Below, piece by piece: positions 28,133-36,103 of a DNA stretch of 64,000 bases; position 1 is the stretch's first letter, and each line of letters starts with the position of its first letter. The notes beneath the pieces were generated by a model that was not told the DNA's origin, did no database searches, and saw nothing but the letters and a program-made list of their open reading frames with translations. The DNA is from Pseudomonas botevensis (GTDB lineage: Bacteria; Pseudomonadota; Gammaproteobacteria; Pseudomonadales; Pseudomonadaceae), in assembly GCF_019145475.1 (NCBI RefSeq), contig NZ_JAHTKI010000011.1:62001-126000 (forward strand). The letters are read 5' to 3'. The translations under genes and the position numbers were made by a program.

Positions 28133-28325
28133 GACCGCCCGCCTCTTGCCACCGAGTCTGCCTTGACTCTAGCAGCGTCCCGAAAGCCGTCGCGAGGGAT
28201 GGAGAAGTTGTTCAGGCTGGCGACAGACTGACGCGACGAGCGCCACTGACGGGCATTGTTGAGCGCCGCGCGAGGCCGGTGCTACCATGCGCAACCGCCA
28301 GAACAGGCAAGGAACCACCGGGTTT

Positions 28326-28931
28326 ATGAGCACAATCCGCGAGCGCAACAAAGAACTGATCCTGCGTGCCGCCAGCGAGGAGTTTGCCGACAAGGGCTTC
28401 GCGGCGACCAAAACCAGCGACATCGCGGCCAAGGCGGGGCTGCCCAAGCCCAACGTCTACTACTACTTCAAGTCCAAGGAAAACCTCTACCGCGAGGTAC
28501 TGGAAAGCATCATCGTGCCGATCCTGCAGGCCTCGACCCCGTTCAACCCGGACGGCGTGCCGAGCGAAGTGCTCAGCGGCTATATCCGCTCGAAGATCCG
28601 CATCTCCCGCGACCTGCCGTTTGCCTCGAAGGTGTTCGCCAGCGAAATCATGCACGGCGCCCCGCACCTGAGCGCCGACCTGGTCGAACAACTGAACAGC
28701 CAGGCCAAGCACAACATCGACTGCATCCAGAGCTGGATCGACCGCGGCCAGATCGCCCCGATCGACCCCAACCACCTGATGTTCAGCATCTGGGCCGCGA
28801 CCCAGACCTACGCCGACTTCGACTGGCAGATCTCCGCCGTGACCGGCAAGGAAAAGCTCGACGAGGCGGATTACGAAGCGGCGGCACAGACGATTATCCG
28901 GCTGGTCCTCAAAGGCTGCGAGCCGGACTGA
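28326..28931 (+). CDS. TetR-family regulator with RutR/YcdC-like C-terminal domain
   Basis: 201 residues from the ATG at 28326. The N-terminal helix-turn-helix reads AAKAGLPKPNVYYYFKSKENLY (about residues 38-59). The rest resembles RutR of E. coli: SRDLPFASKVFASEIMHGAPHL and APIDPNHLMFSIWAATQTYADF. The ligand is unknown. It is divergent from muxABC-opmB and could repress it, though RutR-like proteins usually control pyrimidine or nitrogen metabolism; position alone supports the efflux link. A weak TTGAGC-18-TACCAT promoter lies just upstream. Confidence 0.85.
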   Translation: MSTIRERNKELILRAASEEFADKGFAATKTSDIAAKAGLPKPNVYYYFKSKENLYREVLESIIVPILQASTPFNPDGVPSEVLSGYIRSKIRISRDLPFASKVFASEIMHGAPHLSADLVEQLNSQAKHNIDCIQSWIDRGQIAPIDPNHLMFSIWAATQTYADFDWQISAVTGKEKLDEADYEAAAQTIIRLVLKGCEPD

Positions 28932-28948
28932 CGGCACGAAACACAGGC

Positions 28949-29010
28949 AAAAAAAATCGCAGGCCTGGCCGAGGCGTCCTGAAGACGTGGCCAGACCTGC
29001 GATTTTTTTG
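28949..29010. terminator. Bidirectional terminator between the TetR gene and the esterase gene
   Basis: AAAAAAATCGCAGG-CTGGCC on the left pairs with GGCCAG-CCTGCGATTTTTTT on the right, with a single C/A mismatch and an 18-base loop. A- and T-runs flank both sides, suiting the two converging genes. Confidence 0.9.
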
Positions 29011-29012
29011 TT

Positions 29013-30083
29013 TCAGGCGTCGCTACCCATCAACCAGCGCAGTGCTTGCGGCAAGGATGTGCTCCAGTCATCCGGGAAGGAATGCCCGCCTTCATGAGTA
29101 CGGGATTTGACTTCGTTGCCGTCACTGAACAGCTTGCGAAAATACGTGGCCATCTGCTGATTGCCCGCCCCTTCCAATTTGCCGTTGATCACAAACACTC
29201 TTTTGCCGTGAGCCTTGCTCACCGTTGGTGTCGGCTGCCGACCGCCAGGTGACAGCAACAGAGCGCCCGCGTAGTCATCCGGATGCTGCGCCAGCAATGC
29301 GCCTGCATGTTGTGAACCTTGAGAGAAGCCCATCAGATAGACGCGTTTGCGATCGATGCATTGCTGCGCCGCCAATTGGTTCAAGCCGTTCTGCACCGTT
29401 TGATGGGTGCCTTCGAAGCCCGGGCCGATCCAGCGAAAGCTGTCGACCGCGTTGATCATTTCTGTACCGTTGATGCCAAGGATAATGGCCCCGGTGTCCG
29501 CGAGCGGTTGATAGCTCTCATCGAGTTCACCATTGATACCGTAGCCGTGCAGCCAGACCACCACCGGACGACACGCCTTGGGCGCGGGAATATCCGCCGA
29601 CGGGTTGAGCACTGAAATGGCGCCGACCTTGCCGGGAGCGATTTTCTTGTAGCGTTGCTGAGCGTTGGCCAATACGGCTTTGTAGGTGGATGTCTCGCGC
29701 AGGTCAGAAAAGTCCTCGTCGCCGGCCAACAATGGGCCGAACCACATGCCACGATCATCAGCCTCTTGCAGGAAGCGCAAGGCCAGTTTGTCATCGCCAC
29801 GGCGGGCAAACAGCGCCGCGACCTGATAAGGCGCAAGCATCTGTTCGGGATCTTCACGCGTGGCCGCCAGATAAACCGCAATGGCCTGCAACGTGTCGGT
29901 GTCTTCGAGCTTCTCGGCCCGCGCCATCAATTCAGGAACATCGTCGGCATTGATCAACGCGGTGACCACCGGGCTCAGCGCCTGGAACGCGATATCTTCG
30001 GCGTCCAGCGGTTCGGCGGCGTGCAGAAAGGGAGTGACGAGGGTCATGGCCGTGGCCAGAGAAAAGCCAAGTAGCGTCTTCAC
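29013..30083 (-). CDS. Exported alpha/beta hydrolase (phospholipase/carboxylesterase-like)
   Basis: 356 residues with a Sec signal peptide (MKTLLGFSLATAMTLVTPFLHAA). Residues about 25-150 are helical and resemble TPR/Sel1-like repeats (QVAALFARRGDDKLALRFLQEADDRG). The C-terminal hydrolase domain has VWLHGYGING for the oxyanion region, GFSQGS with the nucleophile Ser, and EGGHSFPDDW with the His. It would act in the periplasm on an unknown ester. It stands alone, divergent from no obvious partner. Confidence 0.78.
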   Translation of the reverse strand: MKTLLGFSLATAMTLVTPFLHAAEPLDAEDIAFQALSPVVTALINADDVPELMARAEKLEDTDTLQAIAVYLAATREDPEQMLAPYQVAALFARRGDDKLALRFLQEADDRGMWFGPLLAGDEDFSDLRETSTYKAVLANAQQRYKKIAPGKVGAISVLNPSADIPAPKACRPVVVWLHGYGINGELDESYQPLADTGAIILGINGTEMINAVDSFRWIGPGFEGTHQTVQNGLNQLAAQQCIDRKRVYLMGFSQGSQHAGALLAQHPDDYAGALLLSPGGRQPTPTVSKAHGKRVFVINGKLEGAGNQQMATYFRKLFSDGNEVKSRTHEGGHSFPDDWSTSLPQALRWLMGSDA

Positions 30084-30178
30084 GCTGATCTTCCTTGATA
30101 CAAAAACGGGGCGGCAGTCTATCGACGCCGCCCCGATTCGTCATCACCGCAATACCAACCGGGGTGATTCAGTTCCCG

Positions 30179-30619
30179 TCAGGCCGCCACCCCCGCATCC
30201 GCCCGCAGATCCAGCGCCTCCACGGCTTTGATCGCCACCTGTTCATCGACATCCGACAGATCGCCGCTGATGCCGATCGCTCCCAGCACGTTCCCCGCCT
30301 GATCCCGGATCAGCACACCGCCCGGTGCCGGCACGACGCTGCCCTGCCCCATGCTGTTGAGCGCGGCGATGAATGCCGGGCGTTGTTGCGCGTCCAGCGC
30401 CAGCAGGCGTGAGCCCTTGCCCAGCGCAATGGCGCCCCAGGCTTTGCCGATGGCGATGTTCGGGCGCAGCAGGCTGGCGCCGTCTTCACGTTGCAGGGCA
30501 ATCAGGTGCCCGCCGGTATCGAGTACCGCGATGGTCAGCGGCGCAGCGGAGATCGCCCGCCCTGCGCTGATGGCTTCACTGACCAGGTTGACTGCGACTT
30601 TCAAGGTTAAAGCGCTCAT
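30179..30619 (-). CDS. GlcG/HbpS-family protein
   Basis: 146 residues of the GlcG/HbpS (DUF336) family: LTIAVLDTGGHLIALQREDGA, then GGVLIRDQAGNVLGAIGISGD. No signal peptide is visible, so it is cytosolic. The family binds haem or cobalamin-like ligands in some members and is often next to glycolate and glyoxylate genes; its exact job is unknown. It is divergent from gcl across a 279-bp region holding two identical palindromes, which suggests shared control. Confidence 0.85.
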   Translation of the reverse strand: MSALTLKVAVNLVSEAISAGRAISAAPLTIAVLDTGGHLIALQREDGASLLRPNIAIGKAWGAIALGKGSRLLALDAQQRPAFIAALNSMGQGSVVPAPGGVLIRDQAGNVLGAIGISGDLSDVDEQVAIKAVEALDLRADAGVAA

Positions 30620-30723
30620 GGTGCCGTCCTCATTTTGTTATTGGAAAGCGGTGGGGCTGCGCGCTTTTGTCGCGTGACGTGCCGCAACCCGATGCAACAA
30701 ATAGAACACAATGAATTATTTTT

Positions 30724-30733
30724 TTGTATACAA
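30724..30733. promoter_or_regulatory. Operator-like palindrome TTGTATACAA, copy 1
   Basis: A perfect 10-bp palindrome in an AT-rich stretch about 105 bp upstream of the GlcG-like gene. An identical copy lies at 30862-30871 near the gcl promoter. The GT...AC core with AT flanks resembles GntR-family operators. Confidence 0.6.
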
Positions 30734-30817
30734 TAATTTTCGAAAAGCGCCTCATGCGACGAAAAGCCACAGCAGAACAGGCTTCCGACGAATGAAACAG
30801 CTGCTTGAGAAAATGGA

Positions 30818-30847
30818 TTGACCTGCGCCATCCGCCGTGAATACACT
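30818..30847 (+). promoter_or_regulatory. Probable sigma70 promoter for the gcl operon
   Basis: TTGACC (30818-30823) and TACACT (30842-30847) are separated by 18 bp. The predicted start near 30854 lies a few bases before palindrome copy 2, giving a leader of about 45 nt. Confidence 0.6.
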
Positions 30848-30861
30848 CTGCGCAAAGCCAC

Positions 30862-30871
30862 TTGTATACAA
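30862..30871. promoter_or_regulatory. Operator-like palindrome TTGTATACAA, copy 2
   Basis: Identical to copy 1 at 30724 and placed just downstream of the predicted gcl transcription start, where a bound repressor would block transcription. In P. putida a repressor called GclR controls gcl; whether its homologue binds here is inference. Confidence 0.6.
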
Positions 30872-30898
30872 TTACAAAACGTAAAGAGGCACAAAACC

Positions 30899-32674
30899 AT
30901 GAGCAAAATGAGAGCAATCGAAGCCGCCGTTCTGGTGATGCGCCGTGAAGGGGTTGATACCGCTTTTGGCATTCCGGGTGCTGCGATCAACCCGCTGTAC
31001 TCCGCCCTGCAAAAAGTCGGCGGCATCGATCACGTCCTCGCGCGCCACGTTGAAGGCGCCTCGCACATGGCCGAGGGCTACACCCGCACCAAGGCCGGCA
31101 ACATCGGCGTGTGCATCGGCACCTCCGGCCCGGCCGGCACCGACATGGTCACCGGGCTCTACAGCGCCTCGGCCGACTCGATTCCAATCCTGTGCATCAC
31201 CGGCCAGGCCCCCCGCGCCCGCCTGCACAAGGAAGACTTCCAGGCTGTCGACATCACCAGCATCGTCAAGCCAGTGACCAAGTGGGCGACCACTGTTCTG
31301 GAGCCGGGCCAGGTGCCTTACGCGTTCCAGAAGGCCTTCTATGAAATGCGCTCCGGTCGTCCAGGTCCGGTGCTGATCGACCTGCCGTTCGACGTGCAGA
31401 TGGCCGAAATCGAATTCGACATCGACGCCTACCAGCCGCTGCCACTGGCCAAGCCGAGCGCCACCCGCGTTCAGGTCGAGAAGGCCCTGGCCATGCTCGA
31501 TCAGGCCGAGCGTCCATTGCTGGTGGCCGGCGGCGGCATCATCAATGCCGATGCCAGCGAGCTGCTGGTTGAGTTCGCCGAGCTGACCGGCATCCCGGTC
31601 ATCCCGACCCTGATGGGCTGGGGCACCATCCCGGACGATCACCCGCTGATGGTCGGCATGGTCGGTCTGCAGACGTCGCACCGCTACGGCAACGCGACAA
31701 TGCTCAAATCCGACGTGGTGCTGGGCGTCGGCAACCGTTGGGCCAACCGTCACACCGGTTCGGTGGATGTCTACACCGAAGGCCGCAAGTTCATTCACGT
31801 CGACATCGAACCGACCCAGATCGGCCGCGTGTTCACCCCGGACCTGGGTATCGTCTCCGACGCTGCCGCCGCGCTGACCGTATTCATCGAAGTCGCCCGC
31901 GAATGGCAAGCCGCCGGCAAACTGAAGAACCGCAGCGCCTGGCTGCAGGATTGCCAGCAGCGCAAACAGAGCCTGCAACGCAAGACCCACTTCGACAACG
32001 TGCCGGTCAAGCCGCAGCGCGTTTACGAAGAAATGAACCAGGTGTTCGGCAAGGACACCTGCTACGTCAGCACCATTGGTCTGTCGCAGATTGCCGGCGC
32101 GCAGTTCCTGCACGTCTACAAGCCGCGTCACTGGATCAACTGCGGCCAGGCCGGCCCGTTGGGCTGGACCATTCCGGCGGCGCTGGGCGTGGTGAAGGCC
32201 GATCCGAACCGTAAAGTCGTGGCCCTGTCGGGGGACTATGACTTCCAGTTCATGATCGAAGAACTGGCTGTCGGGGCTCAGTTCAAACTGCCGTACATCC
32301 ACGTTGTGGTGAACAACTCGTACCTGGGGCTGATCCGTCAGGCCCAGCGCGGGTTCGATATGGACTACTGCGTGCAGTTGTCCTTCGATAACCTGAACGC
32401 GCCGGAACTCAACGGTTATGGTGTCGATCACGTCGCGGTCGCCGAAGGCCTCGGTTGCAAGGCGCTGCGTGTGTTCGAACCGGCTGACATCGCCCCTGCC
32501 CTGCGCAAGGCCGAAGAGCTGATCGAAGAGTTCAAGGTGCCGGTGATTGTCGAGATCATCCTGGAGCGTGTGACCAACATCTCCATGGGGACCGAGATCA
32601 ACGCCGTCAACGAATTCGAAGACCTGGCGCTGGTCGGTAACGATGCGCCGACGGCGATTTCGTTGCTCGACTGA
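30899..32674 (+). CDS. gcl: Glyoxylate carboligase
   Basis: 591 residues of the thiamine-diphosphate enzyme family. It joins two glyoxylate molecules to tartronate semialdehyde with loss of CO2. [15 protein letters not shown] at the N-terminus is specific to Gcl. The usual catalytic Glu of ThDP enzymes is replaced by Val51 in RHVEGASH, the known hallmark of E. coli Gcl. The ThDP/Mg motif starts with GDYDFQFM and ends at [10 protein letters not shown]. The start at 30899 has AAAGAGG upstream. It is the first gene of gcl-hyi-glxR-ttuD-pykF. Confidence 0.97.
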   Translation: MSKMRAIEAAVLVMRREGVDTAFGIPGAAINPLYSALQKVGGIDHVLARHVEGASHMAEGYTRTKAGNIGVCIGTSGPAGTDMVTGLYSASADSIPILCITGQAPRARLHKEDFQAVDITSIVKPVTKWATTVLEPGQVPYAFQKAFYEMRSGRPGPVLIDLPFDVQMAEIEFDIDAYQPLPLAKPSATRVQVEKALAMLDQAERPLLVAGGGIINADASELLVEFAELTGIPVIPTLMGWGTIPDDHPLMVGMVGLQTSHRYGNATMLKSDVVLGVGNRWANRHTGSVDVYTEGRKFIHVDIEPTQIGRVFTPDLGIVSDAAAALTVFIEVAREWQAAGKLKNRSAWLQDCQQRKQSLQRKTHFDNVPVKPQRVYEEMNQVFGKDTCYVSTIGLSQIAGAQFLHVYKPRHWINCGQAGPLGWTIPAALGVVKADPNRKVVALSGDYDFQFMIEELAVGAQFKLPYIHVVVNNSYLGLIRQAQRGFDMDYCVQLSFDNLNAPELNGYGVDHVAVAEGLGCKALRVFEPADIAPALRKAEELIEEFKVPVIVEIILERVTNISMGTEINAVNEFEDLALVGNDAPTAISLLD

Positions 32675-32686
32675 CTGCTTTCAGCT

Positions 32687-32796
32687 CCCTCTCCCTCGGG
32701 AGAGGGCTGGGGTGAGGGGATGGTTTTGTGCCATTCGCGGAATCCGGGGCCAACCCGAATTCCCCTCACCCTAGCCCTCTCCCCCAGGAGAGGGGA
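32687..32796. repeat. Palindromic intergenic element between gcl and hyi
   Basis: Two ~40-bp arms carrying CCCTCTCCCTCGGGAGAGGG and GGGGTGAGGG on the left, and CCCCTCACCCTAGCCCTCTC with GGAGAGGGG on the right, are inverted copies, each with an inner hairpin. This type of 'ccctctccc' palindrome is dispersed in many proteobacterial genomes. Confidence 0.8.
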
Positions 32797-32835
32797 CTGA
32801 CCGCGTCGAATTCAAATCTGTTTTAGGAGACCACC

Positions 32836-33618
32836 ATGCCGCGTTTCGCAGCCAACCTGTCCATGCTGTTCACCGAACAGGATTTCCTTGCCCGTTTCGA
32901 CGCCGCCGCCAAGGCGGGTTTCAGTGGTGTCGAATACCTGTTTCCGTACGATTTCAGCTCCGCCGAAATCAAAGCCAGGCTCGATGCCAATGGCCTGACC
33001 CAAGTGCTGTTCAACCTGCCGGCCGGTGACTGGGCCAAAGGCGAGCGCGGTATCGCGTGTCTGCCGGACCGGGTCGAAGAGTTCCGCGCCGGGGTCGATC
33101 TGGCAATCGCTTACGCGCAGGTGCTGGGCAACACCCAGGTCAACTGCCTGGCCGGCATCCGTCCGCAAGGCGTGGACGATGCCACCGTGGAAAAAACCTT
33201 CGTCGCCAACCTCAAGTACGCCGCCGACAAGCTGCAAGCGGCGGGCATCAAACTGGTGATGGAAGCGATCAACACCCGCGACATTCCGGGTTTCTACCTG
33301 AACAACACGGCGCAGGCCCTGTCGATTCGCGAGCAGGTCGGCAGCGCCAATCTGTTCCTGCAATACGACATCTACCACATGCAAATCATGGAAGGTGACC
33401 TGGCCCGCACCCTGCAATCGCACCTGGGCGAAATCAACCATGTGCAACTGGCGGACAACCCGGGGCGCAACGAGCCGGGCACCGGCGAGATCAACTATCG
33501 CTTCCTGTTCGAGCACCTGGACCGCATCGGTTATCAGGGCTGGGTCGGCTGCGAATACAAACCGCTGACCACCACTGAAGCGGGCCTCGGCTGGCTGAAA
33601 ACCCACAACGCAATCTGA
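32836..33618 (+). CDS. hyi: Hydroxypyruvate isomerase
   Basis: 260 residues with a TIM-barrel fold of the Hyi/xylose-isomerase-like family. It interconverts hydroxypyruvate and tartronate semialdehyde. Typical segments are MPRFAANLSMLFTE, GVEYLFPYDF, LVMEAINTRDIPGFYL (with a metal-ligand Glu), QYDIYHMQ and GWVGCEYKP (second catalytic Glu). TAGGAGACC precedes the start. It is the second gene of the glyoxylate operon. Confidence 0.95.
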   Translation: MPRFAANLSMLFTEQDFLARFDAAAKAGFSGVEYLFPYDFSSAEIKARLDANGLTQVLFNLPAGDWAKGERGIACLPDRVEEFRAGVDLAIAYAQVLGNTQVNCLAGIRPQGVDDATVEKTFVANLKYAADKLQAAGIKLVMEAINTRDIPGFYLNNTAQALSIREQVGSANLFLQYDIYHMQIMEGDLARTLQSHLGEINHVQLADNPGRNEPGTGEINYRFLFEHLDRIGYQGWVGCEYKPLTTTEAGLGWLKTHNAI

Positions 33619-33628
33619 AGCAGAACCT

Positions 33629-33717
33629 GGTGGGATTGGGTTTGTTCGCGAATGCGGTGGTTCAGTCCGCACGGATGTCGAGTGTTCCACCGCATTCGCG
33701 AGCAAGCCCGCTCCCAT
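33629..33717. repeat. REPIN between hyi and glxR
   Basis: A partly decayed REP (GGTGGGATTGGGTTTGTTCG) at 33629 and an inverted, better conserved one (CGCGAGCAAGCCCGCTCCCA) ending near 33716. The outer arms are complementary over about 25 bases. Confidence 0.8.
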
Positions 33718-33751
33718 AAAGCAGCAGCTCCCCCATTTGCTTGAGCAAGAC

Positions 33752-33759
33752 AAAAACAA
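33752..33759 (+). promoter_or_regulatory. A-rich Hfq/Crc-type motif before glxR
   Basis: AAAAACAA sits directly before the AGAGGA ribosome site of glxR, fitting AANAANAA. A bound Hfq-Crc complex there would block translation; this is inference from motif and position. Confidence 0.4.
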
Positions 33760-33771
33760 GAGGATTTTCTC

Positions 33772-34665
33772 ATGGCTAAAATCGGATTCATCGGCACCGG
33801 CATCATGGGCCACCCAATGGCGGCGAACCTGCAGAAAGCCGGTCACAGCCTGTTCCTGTCCGCCCACCACGACGCCGCCCCGGCCGATCTGGTGGCCGCT
33901 GGCGCCGTCGCCCTGACCAACCCGCGCGATGTGGCCCAGGAAGCCGAATTCATCATCGTCATGGTGCCGGACACCCCGCAGGTCGACGACGTGCTGTTCC
34001 GCGCCGACGGCGTTGCCGCCGGTATCGGCAAGGGCAAGGTCGTGATCGACATGAGTTCGATCTCGCCGACCGCCACCAAGGCCTTCGCCGCGAAGATCAA
34101 CGAGAAAGGCGCGCAATACCTCGACGCGCCGGTGTCCGGCGGTGAAGTCGGCGCCAAGGCCGCGACCCTGAGCATCATGGTCGGTGGCGACGCCGATGCC
34201 TTCGAACGCGCGCTGCCGCTGTTCCAGGCCATGGGCAAGAACATCACCCTGGTCGGCGGCAACGGTGACGGCCAGACCGCCAAGGTCGCCAACCAGATCA
34301 TCGTCGCCCTGAACATTCAGGCCGTGGCCGAAGCGCTGCTGTTCGCCTCCAAGAACGGCGCCGATCCAGCCAAGGTGCGTGAAGCATTGATGGGCGGCTT
34401 CGCCTCGTCGAAGATCCTCGAAGTGCACGGTGATCGCATGATCAAGGGCACCTTCGATCCGGGCTTCCGCATCAGCCTGCACCAGAAAGACCTGAACCTG
34501 GCCCTGCAGGGCGCCAAGGAACTGAACATCAACCTGCCCAACACCGCCAACGCCCAGCAAGTGTTCAGCACCTGCGCGGCCATCGGTGGCAGCAACTGGG
34601 ACCACTCGGCGCTGATCAAGGGCCTGGAACACATGGCCAACTTCTCGATCCGCGATAAGCAGTAA
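33772..34665 (+). CDS. glxR: Tartronate semialdehyde reductase (2-hydroxy-3-oxopropionate reductase)
   Basis: 297 residues of the beta-hydroxyacid dehydrogenase family. It reduces tartronate semialdehyde to D-glycerate with NAD(P)H. The Rossmann motif is GFIGTGIMGHPMA (6-18), the substrate-binding motif DAPVSGGEVGA (118-128), and the catalytic Lys171 lies in GDGQTAKVANQ. It is the third gene of the glyoxylate operon, with AGAGGATTTT before the start. Confidence 0.97.
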   Translation: MAKIGFIGTGIMGHPMAANLQKAGHSLFLSAHHDAAPADLVAAGAVALTNPRDVAQEAEFIIVMVPDTPQVDDVLFRADGVAAGIGKGKVVIDMSSISPTATKAFAAKINEKGAQYLDAPVSGGEVGAKAATLSIMVGGDADAFERALPLFQAMGKNITLVGGNGDGQTAKVANQIIVALNIQAVAEALLFASKNGADPAKVREALMGGFASSKILEVHGDRMIKGTFDPGFRISLHQKDLNLALQGAKELNINLPNTANAQQVFSTCAAIGGSNWDHSALIKGLEHMANFSIRDKQ

Positions 34666-34685
34666 ACCCCTGCCCCGCTTTCCAT

Positions 34686-34773
34686 GTGGGAGCGGGCTTG
34701 CTCGCGAAGGGGGCGTGTCAGTCGGCATGGAGATTGACTGACCCACCGTATTCGCGAGCAAGAACGTTCCCAC
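34686..34773. repeat. REPIN between glxR and ttuD
   Basis: GTGGGAGCGGGCTTGCTCGC at 34686 and the inverted CGCGAGCAAGAACGTTCCCA ending at 34772 flank a 40-bp centre. Confidence 0.85.
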
Positions 34774-34796
34774 AATGGATCTGAGTTGCCCTTTCG

Positions 34797-34804
34797 AATA
34801 ACAA
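34797..34804 (+). promoter_or_regulatory. AATAACAA, exact AAYAAYAA motif before ttuD
   Basis: The exact Hfq/Crc-type motif lies 19 bases before the ttuD start and next to its ribosome site (GGGAG). It suggests catabolite control of this step by translational repression. Confidence 0.45.
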
Positions 34805-34822
34805 GAATTCCGGGAGCCCGTC

Positions 34823-36103
34823 ATGTCGGTCGATCCGCAACAACTGCTGCGCGAGCTGTTTGCCACAGCCATCGACGCGGCCCATCCGCAACACGTCCTC
34901 GAAGCCTATTTGCCAACTGACCGCACCGGTCGCGTGATCGTCATCGGCGCCGGCAAGGCCGCCGCCGCGATGGCCCAGGTGGTCGAGCGTTGCTGGCAGG
35001 GCGAAGTCAGCGGCCTGGTGGTGACCCGCTACGGTCACGGCGCGCCGTGCGAAAAAATCGAAGTGGTCGAAGCCGCGCATCCGGTGCCGGACGCCGCCGG
35101 CCTGGCCGTGGCGAAGCGGGTGCTGGAACTGGTCAGCAACCTGAGCGAAGACGACCGGGTGATTTTCCTGCTCTCCGGTGGCGGCTCCGCGTTGCTCGCG
35201 CTGCCGGCCGAAGGCATCACCCTGGCCGACAAGCAGTCGATCAACAAAGCCCTGCTCAAGTCCGGCGCGACCATCGGCGAAATGAATTGCGTGCGCAAGC
35301 ACCTCTCGGCGATCAAGGGCGGACGCCTGGGCAAAGCCTGCTGGCCGGCGACTGTTTACACCTACGCCATTTCCGATGTGCCGGGCGACCTCGCCACGGT
35401 CATCGCCTCCGGTCCGACCGTGGCCGACCCGAGCACCAGCGCCGAAGCCCTGGCAATCCTCAAGCGCTACGGCATCGACGTCCCGGCCTCGGTGCGCAAC
35501 TGGCTGAACAGCCCGGAATCGGAAACCGTCAAACCCGGCGACCCGAGCCTGGCCCGCAGCCATTTCCAGTTGATCGCCCGCCCTCAGCAATCGCTGGAAG
35601 CAGCGGCGGTGAAATGCCGCCAGGCCGGTTTCAGTCCGCTGATCCTCGGCGATCTGGAAGGCGAATCCCGCGAGGTAGCCAAGGTCCACACCGGTATCGC
35701 CCGGCAGATTATCCAGCATGGTCAACCGCTGGCGGCGCCGTGCGTGATTCTCTCCGGCGGCGAAACCACGGTCACCGTGCGCGGTAATGGCCGTGGCGGA
35801 CGCAATGCCGAATTCCTCCTCAGCCTGACCGACAGTCTCAAGGGTCAGCCCGGCGTCTACGCCCTGGCCGGTGACACCGACGGCATCGACGGTTCGGAAG
35901 ACAACGCCGGCGCGATCATGACCCCGGACAGCTACGCCCGTGCCGCCGCCCTGGGCCTGAGCGCCAGCGACGAACTGGATAACAACAACGGCTACGGCTA
36001 TTTCGAGGCGCTCGATGCGCTGATCGTCACCGAGCCGACCCGCACCAACGTCAACGACTTCCGCGCCATCCTGATTCTCGAGAGCCCTAAATATGACGCC
36101 TGA
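34823..36103 (+). CDS. ttuD: Glycerate 2-kinase of the MOFRL family (often named TtuD)
   Basis: 426 residues. The N-terminal domain carries VIVIGAGKAAAAMA and LLSGGGSALL; the C-terminal MOFRL domain carries GGETTVTVRGNGRGGRNAEF and AGDTDGIDGSEDNAGA. The name TtuD and the label hydroxypyruvate reductase come from older work. The fold and its place between glycerate-forming glxR and pykF fit better with ATP-dependent phosphorylation of D-glycerate to 2-phosphoglycerate. It overlaps pykF by 11 bp. Confidence 0.9.
   Translation: MSVDPQQLLRELFATAIDAAHPQHVLEAYLPTDRTGRVIVIGAGKAAAAMAQVVERCWQGEVSGLVVTRYGHGAPCEKIEVVEAAHPVPDAAGLAVAKRVLELVSNLSEDDRVIFLLSGGGSALLALPAEGITLADKQSINKALLKSGATIGEMNCVRKHLSAIKGGRLGKACWPATVYTYAISDVPGDLATVIASGPTVADPSTSAEALAILKRYGIDVPASVRNWLNSPESETVKPGDPSLARSHFQLIARPQQSLEAAAVKCRQAGFSPLILGDLEGESREVAKVHTGIARQIIQHGQPLAAPCVILSGGETTVTVRGNGRGGRNAEFLLSLTDSLKGQPGVYALAGDTDGIDGSEDNAGAIMTPDSYARAAALGLSASDELDNNNGYGYFEALDALIVTEPTRTNVNDFRAILILESPKYDA

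Noticed and set aside
28133..28325. Operator for the TetR regulator between it and muxA
   Set aside because: I looked for an inverted repeat of the usual TetR type in this gap and found none clear enough to report.
32812..34872. Large open frame opposite hyi and glxR
   Set aside because: It spans two clear genes and two gaps on the other strand, passes through a REPIN and shows no domain.
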